From: Polaribacter sp. L3A8
GTDB taxonomy: Bacteria > Bacteroidota > Bacteroidia > Flavobacteriales > Flavobacteriaceae
DNA length: 5,000 bases
Direction: 5' to 3'
Assembly: GCF_009796785.1 (NCBI RefSeq)
Contig: NZ_CP047026.1
Span: forward strand, 2,455,001-2,460,000
Shown here piece by piece: positions 1-4,980 of this stretch (positions are counted from its first letter, which is position 1; each line of letters begins with the position of its first letter). Below the pieces are notes generated by a model, which was given only the letters and a program-made list of their open reading frames with translations, made no database searches and was not told where the DNA came from. Position numbers and translations under genes: made by a program.

Positions 1-769
<769 letters not shown>

Positions 770-794
770 ATATTTTAAATATTTTAATGAATAA

Positions 795-808
795 GTTTCA
801 AAAGAATT
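795..808 (-). promoter_or_regulatory. boxA-like antitermination signal (tentative)
   Basis: On the minus strand this reads AATTCTTTTGAAAC. It loosely resembles the NusB/NusE-binding boxA of rRNA leaders, whose core is roughly CTCTTTAA or TTCTTTGA, and lies about 26 nt before the 16S 5' end. rRNA leaders usually carry such a site, but this match is imperfect in a T/A-rich region and could be chance. Confidence 0.22.
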
Positions 809-878
809 TACATTAAACTAATAATGTGGTTATTCTACTCTTTAATTACGCTGTCAATTTCAATATTTTCAATGAACT

Positions 879-893
879 GTGCCGAGTCGGCAC
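879..893 (-). repeat. GC-rich inverted repeat in the rRNA leader
   Basis: GTGCCGA and TCGGCAC form a perfect 7-bp inverted repeat around one central base. As RNA this would fold as a 6-bp stem with a 3-nt loop. It stands out as the most GC-rich piece of an otherwise AT-rich leader. There is no T-run on either side, so it is not a terminator. It may be a processing or folding element of the pre-rRNA; no specific role can be shown. Confidence 0.5.
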
Positions 894-943
894 CGACAAG
901 TCATAAAACTCAATCTTTACCTTTAACTCAACTTTGTAGAAAC

Positions 944-960
944 GTTAGACTCGAACTAAC
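944..960 (-). other. tRNA T-arm-like hairpin in the rRNA leader
   Basis: On the minus strand the sequence is GTTAG-TTCGAGT-CTAAC: a perfect 5-bp stem around a 7-nt loop that satisfies the tRNA T-arm pattern (G53, T54, T55, C56, purine 57, A58, C61). Immediately 5' of it is another 5-bp stem, TGACT/AGTCA, with an 8-nt loop (961-978). No D-arm or acceptor stem pairs with it, so this is not a functional tRNA. It is either chance or a relic. Confidence 0.35.
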
Positions 961-1023
961 TGACTTTTTTAATAGTCATTCCAAATTTTCTTTGATCTTT
1001 TTTGCTGTATTTCTTAGCGGCTG

Positions 1024-1053
1024 CAAACATACAAACTATTTCAAATCTGACAA
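1024..1053 (-). promoter_or_regulatory. rRNA operon promoter P1 (16S-proximal)
   Basis: On the minus strand, TTG (1051-1053) is followed by 19 nt and then TATGTTTG (1024-1031), an exact fit to the Bacteroidota -7 box TAnnTTTG. Transcription would start a few bases downstream, near 1016-1019, giving a leader of about 250 nt before 16S. The flanking bases (TGCAAAC and TTAGCGG on the plus strand) are shared with P3, as if the two promoters arose by duplication. Confidence 0.75.
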
Positions 1054-1127
1054 TAAAAAAATAAACTTTTTTTTATTTGTTTTTATCCCTAAAAAAACCT
1101 GAACGTTTTGCCGAAAATTTCGGACTG

Positions 1128-1155
1128 CAAACATACAATGTTTTTTACAAACCAA
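1128..1155 (-). promoter_or_regulatory. rRNA operon promoter P2 (middle)
   Basis: A second exact TATGTTTG (-7 box, 1128-1135) lies 104 bp upstream of P1. The nearest well-placed TTG is at 1153-1155, a 17-nt spacer, shorter than the 19 nt at P1 and P3. The 10-base string CTGCAAACAT around the box is the same as at P1. The -7 box is convincing; the choice of -33 element is less certain. Confidence 0.62.
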
Positions 1156-1282
1156 CCTAATAAAAATTAAAGTTTTTTTTGATAAAATTTTACAACTTTA
1201 CCTGTTTAACTCCTTAGTTTTTAATCGATTTACAAACTCTCAATGAACCATACTAACTAAGCAATATTGCTGTTAGCGGGTG

Positions 1283-1312
1283 CAAACTTACAACTCATTT
1301 TTAATCTAACAA
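1283..1312 (-). promoter_or_regulatory. rRNA operon promoter P3 (distal)
   Basis: On the minus strand TTG (1310-1312) is followed by 19 nt and TAAGTTTG (1283-1290), an exact TAnnTTTG box. It lies 155 bp upstream of P2. Its surroundings can be aligned with those of P1 over about 40 bases (TTAGCGG, TGCAAAC, TACAA and a matching AT-rich spacer). Three tandem promoters in front of 16S would fit the high output needed from an rRNA operon. Confidence 0.7.
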
Positions 1313-1571
1313 CTATTTTTTAACCCTTTTTTTATGTTTATTTTACATATACGTGGTAAGTGCATTGTTTTGAGTGGTTTATAACCCTATTTTTTTTGAA
1401 TGTTTTTTCTCAGTTTGTAAGTTTTGTTGCTTGTTTGAGGGATTCACTTGGTTTTTGTTGGGAAAAGTGGGGAATGTACTGGGAAATGATGCTTGTTTTT
1501 TTCTTTGAAATTGATAAATTGGTCTTTATCTATTGTGTGTAAATTGCTTTAGCTGAAACTTTCTTTGGCTA
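1313..1571. other. AT-rich intergenic stretch without a recognised gene
   Basis: This holds long T-runs and no credible coding region. The short plus-strand frame at 1360-1542 is dominated by F, W, V and C residues from T-rich sequence and has no domain-like pattern. On the minus strand this is the region upstream of the distal rRNA promoter, where A-rich (UP-like) sequence could help transcription, but no defined site stands out. Confidence 0.5.
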
Positions 1572-1651
1572 AGGATGCGTGTTAGGGATAGAAACGACAT
1601 CCTTTTGTGAAGTATGAAACAAAAGATATAGTGGATAGCCCGACCTTTTTT
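1572..1651 (+). ncRNA. Candidate structured small RNA, Flavo-1-like
   Basis: This segment contains GTTAGGGATAGAAACGACAT and, after a hairpin, ATAGCCCGACC followed by six T (1646-1651). CTTTTGT (1602-1608) and ACAAAAG (1619-1625) pair as a 7-bp stem over a 10-nt loop. GTT-A-GGG (1581-1587) can pair with CCCGAC near the 3' end to close the structure. From memory, blocks of the form GTTAGGGATnGAAGCGG...AGCCCGACC recur between genes in Flavobacteria, and I associate them with the Flavo-1 RNA motif; that name is not certain. A weak promoter-like box, TTTCTTTG at 1560-1567 (one mismatch to TAnnTTTG), lies just upstream, without a well-spaced TTG. The T-run could serve as its terminator. No downstream gene is regulated obviously: the next element is the IS end, 66 bp away. 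Confidence 0.55.
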
Positions 1652-1717
1652 ACCTGAAAATTGATTGAAATTAAAGATGTGTATTTGATATATGACCTTA
1701 ACTTTTTTAGAAATGAC

Positions 1718-1740
1718 GGATCAACACAAAAAATAGTGGA
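1718..1740 (+). repeat. Left terminal inverted repeat of the outer IS (degraded)
   Basis: Aligned to the right end (4554-4576, reverse strand) it matches at about 18 of 23 positions, with mismatches at 8, 9, 16, 18 and 23. The inner copy's left end matches at 20 of 23. The extra two changes fall in the GTTGTGG core, here ATAGTGG, and may weaken transposase binding. Confidence 0.8.
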
Positions 1741-1783
1741 GTAGTATAAAAACAAGAACTATGTTTTTTAAATCCTTACTATT

Positions 1784-2134
1784 TTGGATACTTCAATTGA
1801 ACTAACAAAACTATTATTACCAGAAATTCTTGTTGACTATTTTAAACTAACGAAACACGAAGTTAAAAACGGAGAACTTCATTTCCATTTCACAGAATTA
1901 AATACGATTCCAGAAGAATTTAAAGCACTTAAATTAAGTTCTAAAGGCTTTTTTCCTGAAGCTACTATTCAAGATTTTCCAATTCGAGGTAAAAACGTTT
2001 TTCTACATGTTATTAGACGACGTTGGGTTGAGGAAAATTCTAAAAAAGTAGTTACAAGAGATTGGCGATTAGTAGCAAAAGGCACTAGAATAACTAGTGA
2101 ATTTGCTGCTTTTTTAAAAGATATCAGTCAGTAA
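1784..2134 (+). CDS. Outer IS orfA: transposase N-terminal region (116 aa)
   Basis: This small ORF encodes the N-terminal part of an ISL3-type transposase, the class annotated as 'ISAon1 family transposase N-terminal region'. Start and stop are inferred: the TTG at 1784 gives MDTSIELTKLLLP, no ATG or GTG lies in frame between it and the stop at 1769, and the inner copy has the same TTG. The segment IQDFPIRGK...VFLHVIRRRW (about residues 62-81) corresponds to the D-P-G...RR block of ISL3 proteins. The protein has no cysteine at all, so the zinc finger usual in ISL3 transposases is absent or replaced. The C-terminus (EFAAFLKDISQ) runs into orfB, whose frame is offset by +1 and overlaps from 2118. 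It ends in two consecutive TAA codons. The ORF is intact but its catalytic partner is broken. Confidence 0.85.
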   Translation: MDTSIELTKLLLPEILVDYFKLTKHEVKNGELHFHFTELNTIPEEFKALKLSSKGFFPEATIQDFPIRGKNVFLHVIRRRWVEENSKKVVTRDWRLVAKGTRITSEFAAFLKDISQ

Positions 2135-2943
2135 TAACGCCACTAGCACTAGTACTGTAGCTAATTTCTACGGCGTAAACCCTAGAAGTTTACAAAGACA
2201 GTATAAGGATTATTTAAGTGATTTTAAAGCATGGGATCAACAGAAGCACGCAACAGACTGGTTATTGTTTGCAAAGAATTTAGGGACTCACTTATCACTT
2301 GATGAAACTGCCTTTTCTAACGGTGATTTATATACCATAATAACAAATAAATTAGCTAAAGGAAAGAAAGGAGCAATAGTAGCCATGATCAAAGGAACTA
2401 AAGCTGAAGTTGTTATAAAAATACTTCATAAAATTCCTTTAAAACATAGGAAGAAAGTCATGGAAGTAACCTTAGATATGGCAGGAAATATGGGGCTTAT
2501 AGTCAAGAAATCCTTTCCAAACGCTGCCTTAGTAATAGACCGTTTTCATGTGCAAAAATTAGCATTAGATGCACTGCAAGAAATAAGAATTAAACATAGA
2601 TGGGAAGCGATTGATGCTGAGAATGATGCCATTGAAAAAACCAGAAGTAAATCTTTAGAATACACCCCAAAACTATTACCAAATGGAGATACACTCAAAC
2701 AACTATTAGCTAGAAGCAGATATCTATTATATAAATCAAGTAATAAATGGACTAAAAATCAAGCCATAAGAGCAGAAATACTGTTTGAAAAATATCCTGA
2801 TATAGAGAAAGCATACAAGTTATGTCAAAATCTATCTTGGATATTCAATAACACTACAGATAAAACATCAGCACTTATAAGACTTGCTAAATGGGATGAA
2901 AAAGTAAGACAGGCACACTTTAAAAGCTTCAACACTATAGCTA

Positions 2944-2951
2944 GAACGATG
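2944..2951. repeat. Target site duplication of the inner IS, left copy
   Basis: GAACGATG lies directly before the inner element's first base (2952). The same eight bases follow its last base at 4378-4385. Eight base pairs is the usual duplication length for ISL3-family elements. The same octamer occurs at the matching place in the inner copy itself (4179-4186), as expected for an insertion into its own sequence. Confidence 0.95.
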
Positions 2952-2974
2952 GGATCAACACAAAAAGTTGTGGA
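2952..2974 (+). repeat. Left terminal inverted repeat of the inner IS
   Basis: It begins GGATCAAC and contains the AAAAAGTTGTGG core. It matches the reverse strand of 4355-4377 at about 20 of 23 positions, with mismatches at 8, 9 and 23. The repeat supplies the early stop codon of the interrupted outer transposase. Confidence 0.9.
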
Positions 2975-3018
2975 GTAAATTAAAAAGCATGAACTTTACA
3001 GTCTAATAAATCTCTATT

Positions 3019-3369
3019 TTGGACACTTCAATTGAATTAACAAAACTATTATTACCAGAAATTCTTGTTGACTACTTTAAACTAACGAAACACGAAGTTA
3101 AAAATGGAGAACTTCATTTTCATTTCACAGAATTAAATACGATTCCTGAAGAATTCAAAGCACTTAAATTAAATTCTAAAGGTTTCTTTCCTGAAGCTAC
3201 TGTTCAAGATTTCCCAATTCGAGGTAAAAACGTTTTTCTACACGTTATTAGACGACGTTGGGTTGAGGAAAATTCTAAAAAAGTGGTTACTAGAGATTGG
3301 CAATTAGTAGCAAAAGGCACTAGAATAACTAGTGAATTTGCTGCTTTTTTAAAAGATATCAGTAAGTAA
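3019..3369 (+). CDS. Inner IS orfA: transposase N-terminal region (116 aa)
   Basis: Same protein as the outer orfA, with four residue changes (S52N, I62V, R95Q, Q116K). Most of the ~17 nucleotide differences are silent, which suggests both copies were under selection for function. The start is the TTG at 3019; there is a stop at 3007 and no ATG or GTG between. The ISL3 N-terminal block VQDFPIRGK...VFLHVIRRRW is present and there are no cysteines. It ends TAA TAA, and the +1 frame of orfB overlaps it from 3353. The likely role is to supply the N-terminal DNA-end-binding part of the fused OrfAB transposase, with OrfA alone as a possible regulator; both roles are inferred from other two-frame IS elements. 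Confidence 0.88.
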   Translation: MDTSIELTKLLLPEILVDYFKLTKHEVKNGELHFHFTELNTIPEEFKALKLNSKGFFPEATVQDFPIRGKNVFLHVIRRRWVEENSKKVVTRDWQLVAKGTRITSEFAAFLKDISK

Positions 3370-4345
3370 TAACGCCACTAGCACTAGTACTGTAGCTAAT
3401 TTCTACGGAGTAAATCCCAGAAGTTTACAAAGACAGTATAAGGATTATTTAAGTGATTTTAAAGCTTGGGATCAACAGAAGCACGCAACAGACTGGTTAT
3501 TGTTCACAAAGAATTTAGGTACTCACTTATCACTTGATGATACTGCCTTTTCTAACGGTGATTTATATACCATAATAACAAATAAATTAGCTAAAGGAAA
3601 GAAAGGCGCAATAGTAGCCATGATCAAAGGAACTAAAGCTGAAGTTGTCATAAAAATACTTCATAAAATTCCTTTAAAACATAGGAAGAAAGTCATGGAA
3701 GTAACCTTGGATATGGCAGGAAATATGGGGCTTATAGTCAAGAAATCCTTTCCAAATACTGCCTTAGTAATAGACCGTTTTCATGTGCAAAAATTAGCAT
3801 TAGATGCACTGCAAGAAATAAGAATTAAACATAGATGGGAAGCGATTGATGTTGAGAATGATGCCATTGAAAACGCCAGAAGTAAATCTTTAAAATACAC
3901 CCAAAAACTATTACCAAATGGAGATACACTCAAACAACTATTAGCTAGAAGCAGATATCTATTATATAAATCAAGTAGTAAATGGACTAAAAATCAATCC
4001 ATAAGAGCAGAAATACTGTTTGAAAAATATCCTGATATAGAGAAAGCATACAAGTTATGTCAAAATCTATCTTGGATATTCAATAACACTACAGACAAAA
4101 CATCAGCACTTATAAGACTTGCTAAATGGGATGAAAAAGTAAGACAGGCACACTTTAAAAGCTTCAACACTATAGCTAGAACGATGTCGATACATTATAA
4201 AAACATCTTAAACTATTTTGATAATCGAAGTACGAATGCATCAGCAGAATCATTCAATGCTAAAATTAAAGCCTTTAGAGCACAGTTTAGAGGCGTCAGA
4301 AATGTGGATTTTTTCTTATATAGACTTACTACTATTTTTGCGTAA
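3353..4345 (+). CDS. Inner IS orfB: ISL3-type DDE transposase catalytic region (about 330 aa, +1 frame)
   Basis: The frame is open from 3353 (after a stop at 3350) to the TAA at 4343. It begins KISVSNNATSTSTVANFYGV, a HTH-like stretch, and continues into a DDE_Tnp_ISL3 domain. Counting from the TTG at 3500, the first Asp is residue 13 (LSLDDT), the likely second Asp residue 71 (TLDMAGNMG), DRFHV starts at residue 92, and the Glu is residue 250 (NASAESFNAKIKAFR). All catalytic residues are present. No ATG, GTG or TTG occurs before 3500, and starting there would drop about 49 residues including the HTH. Fusion with orfA through a +1 shift between 3352 and 3366 would give about 445 aa, the usual ISL3 transposase size. 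The enzyme would cut and join the IS ends, making 8-bp duplications. The exact expression route is unresolved. Confidence 0.88.
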   Translation, partial: KISVSNNATSTSTVANFYGVNPRSLQRQYKDYLSDFKAWDQQKHATDWLLFTKNLGTHLSLDDTAFSNGDLYTIITNKLAKGKKGAIVAMIKGTKAEVVIKILHKIPLKHRKKVMEVTLDMAGNMGLIVKKSFPNTALVIDRFHVQKLALDALQEIRIKHRWEAIDVENDAIENARSKSLKYTQKLLPNGDTLKQLLARSRYLLYKSSSKWTKNQSIRAEILFEKYPDIEKAYKLCQNLSWIFNNTTDKTSALIRLAKWDEKVRQAHFKSFNTIARTMSIHYKNILNYFDNRSTNASAESFNAKIKAFRAQFRGVRNVDFFLYRLTTIFA

Positions 4346-4354
4346 TTCTTAAAT

Positions 4355-4377
4355 CCCACAACTTTTTGACTTGATCC
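4355..4377 (-). repeat. Right terminal inverted repeat of the inner IS
   Basis: On the minus strand it starts GGATCAAGTC and carries the AAAAAGTTGTGG core, inverted with respect to 2952-2974. It abuts the right copy of the GAACGATG duplication. Confidence 0.9.
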
Positions 4378-4385
4378 GAACGATG
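4378..4385. repeat. Target site duplication of the inner IS, right copy
   Basis: GAACGATG, identical to 2944-2951. It marks where the sequence of the outer element resumes. Confidence 0.95.
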
Positions 4386-4544
4386 TCGATACATTATAAA
4401 AACATCTTAAACTATTTTGATAATCGAAGTACGAATGCATCAGCAGAATCATTCAATGCTAAAATTAAAGCCTTTAGAGCACAGTTTAGAGGCGTCAGAA
4501 ATGTGGATTTTTTCTTATATAGACTTACTACTATTTTTGCGTAA
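4386..4544 (+). pseudogene. 3' remnant of the outer IS transposase (orfB)
   Basis: This is the displaced C-terminal coding part of the outer transposase, from SIHYKNILNYF through the Glu motif NASAESFNAKIKAFR to FLYRLTTIFA and a TAA at 4542-4544. It has no start of its own and is separated from its 5' part (2118-2951) by the inner element. Joining 2951 to 4386 restores an open orfB, which supports the nested-insertion reading. It is base-for-base identical to the same part of the inner orfB. Confidence 0.92.
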
Positions 4545-4553
4545 TTCTTAAAT

Positions 4554-4576
4554 CCCACAACTTTTTGACTTGATCC
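4554..4576 (-). repeat. Right terminal inverted repeat of the outer IS
   Basis: Identical to the inner right end (4355-4377). The outer element ends at 4576, 47 bp from the T-tract of the rRNA terminator. Two intact right ends in tandem could both be used by the inner transposase, so either the 1426-bp or a longer unit might be moved. Confidence 0.88.
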
Positions 4577-4622
4577 ATAATTATCTAGTTTCTAGTATAT
4601 ATAAACCATAAAATGGTAATAT
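4577..4622. other. Short AT-rich gap between IS and rRNA terminator
   Basis: It holds two small inverted repeats, CTAG-TTT-CTAG and ACCAT-AAA-ATGGT (4605-4617), and no gene. The first eight bases do not match those left of the outer IS. Confidence 0.6.
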
Positions 4623-4655
4623 AAAAAAACCTCAATTCGTTAAGAATTGAGGTTT
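4623..4655 (-). terminator. Rho-independent terminator of the upstream rRNA operon
   Basis: On the minus strand a perfect 12-bp stem (AAACCTCAATTC / GAATTGAGGTTT) with a 5-nt loop is followed by seven T (4623-4629 on the plus strand are A). It lies about 30 nt after the 5S 3' end and is oriented to stop rRNA transcription before it enters the IS. There is no T-run on the plus strand, so it would not efficiently stop transcripts coming from the transposase genes. Confidence 0.93.
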
Positions 4656-4659
4656 ACAG

Positions 4660-4679
4660 ATACGGATATTAGTCCGTAT
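4660..4679 (-). other. Hairpin between 5S rRNA and the terminator
   Basis: ATACGGA (4660-4666) and TCCGTAT (4673-4679) form a perfect 7-bp stem with a 6-nt loop. No T-run follows directly. It lies just after the 5S 3' end and is probably a 3' maturation or anti-readthrough structure. Confidence 0.55.
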
Positions 4680-4685
4680 TAAAGA

Positions 4686-4793
4686 AAGGCGGCGACCTAC
4701 TCTCCCACATAAATGCAGTACCATCGGCGCGATTGGGCTTAACTTCTCTGTTCGAGATGGGAAGAGGTGAGCCCCAATGCTATAACCACCCTA
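4686..4793 (-). rRNA. 5S ribosomal RNA
   Basis: On the minus strand it reads GGGTGGTTATAGCATTGGGG near the 5' end and has the conserved CCATCTCGAACAGAGAAGTT (near 4743-4762), GCGCCGATGGTACTGC and GTGGGAGAGTAGGTCGCCGC blocks. The 5' GGTGGT pairs with the 3' GCCGCC to close helix I. Ends are set by this helix and may be off by a few bases. It is the last gene of the upstream rRNA operon and part of the large ribosomal subunit. Confidence 0.96.
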
Positions 4794-4980
4794 AGATTTT
4801 GGTTATTAATTGTTGTTGGTTTATAGTTTTTGGTAAAACTGTATACAATACAGCCCCATCAACTAATAACGATCAACTAAAAACCGCAAGCATCGCTTGC
4901 TTATAAGTTAACATATGGTAAAATAATATCTAAATCGTCTAATAAATAAAGAGTCTGTGCTCCCGCCTTTCGGCGGGAAG
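4794..4980 (-). other. 23S-5S internal transcribed spacer with three hairpins
   Basis: No tRNA or protein gene is present. In transcription order there is a CCCGCC-GAAA-GGCGGG hairpin (4962-4977) with a GNRA-type loop right after 23S. Next comes a GCAAGC-GAT-GCTTGC hairpin (about 4884-4898), then a CTGTAT-TGT-ATACAG hairpin (4839-4853). An 8-base direct repeat ATCAACTA (plus strand, 4858-4865 and 4872-4879) lies between the last two. They are likely to be processing or folding elements of the pre-rRNA. Confidence 0.7.

Larger units (their letters stand above)
770..1020 (-). other. Leader of the rRNA operon (transcribed spacer before 16S)
   Basis: This stretch lies between the promoter cluster and the 16S 5' end and would be transcribed and removed during rRNA maturation. 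It has no credible gene: the plus-strand reading frame at 824-1102 is low-complexity and antisense to the leader. Three local structures are visible. One is a 15-nt inverted repeat at 879-893. Another is a tRNA T-arm-like hairpin at 944-960, next to a 5-bp hairpin at 961-978. The third is a boxA-like sequence at 795-808. A 5' processing stem is expected around 16S but its partner strand is outside the window. Confidence 0.7.
2118..2978 (+). pseudogene. Outer IS orfB: DDE transposase, truncated by the inner IS
   Basis: The open frame begins after a stop at 2115 and carries a helix-turn-helix-like stretch (NATSTSTVANFYGVNPRSLQRQY). The DDE_Tnp_ISL3 catalytic domain follows: LSLDETAFSNGDLY (first Asp), VTLDMAGNMG (probable second Asp) and VIDRFHVQKLALDAL. 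At 2951 the inner element begins, and the frame continues for eight IS-end codons (GSTQKVVE) before a stop at 2976-2978. The last ~52 residues, including the catalytic Glu in NASAESFNAKIKAFR, are displaced to 4386-4544. The product cannot be an active transposase. The first start-like codon is a TTG at 2265, which would remove the HTH part, so this ORF was probably read by frameshifting from orfA. Confidence 0.9.
2952..4377 (+). mobile_element. Inner ISL3-superfamily (ISAon1-like) insertion sequence, complete (1426 bp)
   Basis: The element is bounded by inverted ends (GGATCAACAC at the left; CTTGATCC at the right) and by a perfect 8-bp duplication. It carries orfA (3019-3369) and an uninterrupted orfB (3353-4345). 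All conserved catalytic motifs are present, so it may still move. It inserted in the same orientation into orfB of a sister copy. The two copies are about 97% identical from orfA to the insertion point and identical over the last 199 bp. The arrangement leaves two direct tandem repeats: about 1.23 kb of left part (1718-2951 and 2952-4186) and 199 bp of right part. Confidence 0.95.
1718..4576 (+). mobile_element. Outer ISL3-superfamily (ISAon1-like) insertion sequence, split by a second copy
   Basis: The element starts with GGATCAAC at 1718 and ends with CTTGATCC at 4576. Without the inner element (2952-4377) and one 8-bp duplication it would be 1425 bp long with continuous orfA and orfB, the same organisation as the inner copy. 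The left end is degraded compared with the inner copy. The 8 bases flanking it (GAAATGAC at 1710-1717 and ATAATTAT at 4577-4584) do not match, so its own target duplication has been lost or never existed. It lies between the terminator of one rRNA operon and the promoters of the next. The two orfA/orfB sets read toward the upstream operon, head-on to rRNA transcription. Its transposase is broken, so any movement would need the inner copy's enzyme. Confidence 0.9.
4179..4576. repeat. Perfect 199-bp tandem direct repeat (4179-4377 and 4378-4576)
   Basis: Both units start with GAACGATG, encode the last ~55 codons of the transposase including the catalytic Glu motif, and end with the right terminal repeat CTTGATCC. 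They are identical at every base when read side by side. A tandem repeat of this kind follows automatically when an IS inserts into its own sister in the same orientation and duplicates 8 bp. The lack of any difference is notable because the rest of the two copies differ by about 3%. Confidence 0.95.

Noticed and set aside
879..893. Resemblance to the final hairpin of a Cas9 tracrRNA (CCGAGTCGG core)
   Set aside because: Only a short palindrome is shared; there is no repeat-complementary part, CRISPR array or cas gene, and it sits inside an rRNA leader.
824..1102. Plus-strand reading frame of 92 codons
   Set aside because: It is antisense to the rRNA leader and promoter P1, is rich in F/S/L from T-rich DNA, and shows no domain.
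1360..1542. Plus-strand reading frame of 60 codons
   Set aside because: Low-complexity F/W/V sequence from T-runs, no conserved pattern; the hydrophobicity follows from base composition.
2110..2116. T-TTT-TTA heptamer as a -1 frameshift site producing the OrfAB fusion
   Set aside because: A -1 slip enters a frame that stops at 2158 in the outer copy and at 3363 in the inner copy; orfB is in the +1 frame.
2944..4385. Simple tandem duplication of one IS rather than insertion
   Set aside because: The junction lies exactly at IS terminal bases on both sides, with an 8-bp repeat of the target; an unequal crossover would not create these precise ends.
4213..4452. Minus-strand reading frame of 79 codons
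   Set aside because: It is a shadow of the transposase 3' end and crosses the junction of the 199-bp tandem repeat.
1718..4576. Composite transposon carrying cargo between two IS copies
   Set aside because: There is no cargo; the copies are nested and everything between the ends is IS sequence.
4179..4576. Tandem 199-bp repeat as a regulatory or CRISPR-like repeat
   Set aside because: It is fully explained as the two transposase 3' ends placed side by side by the nested insertion.
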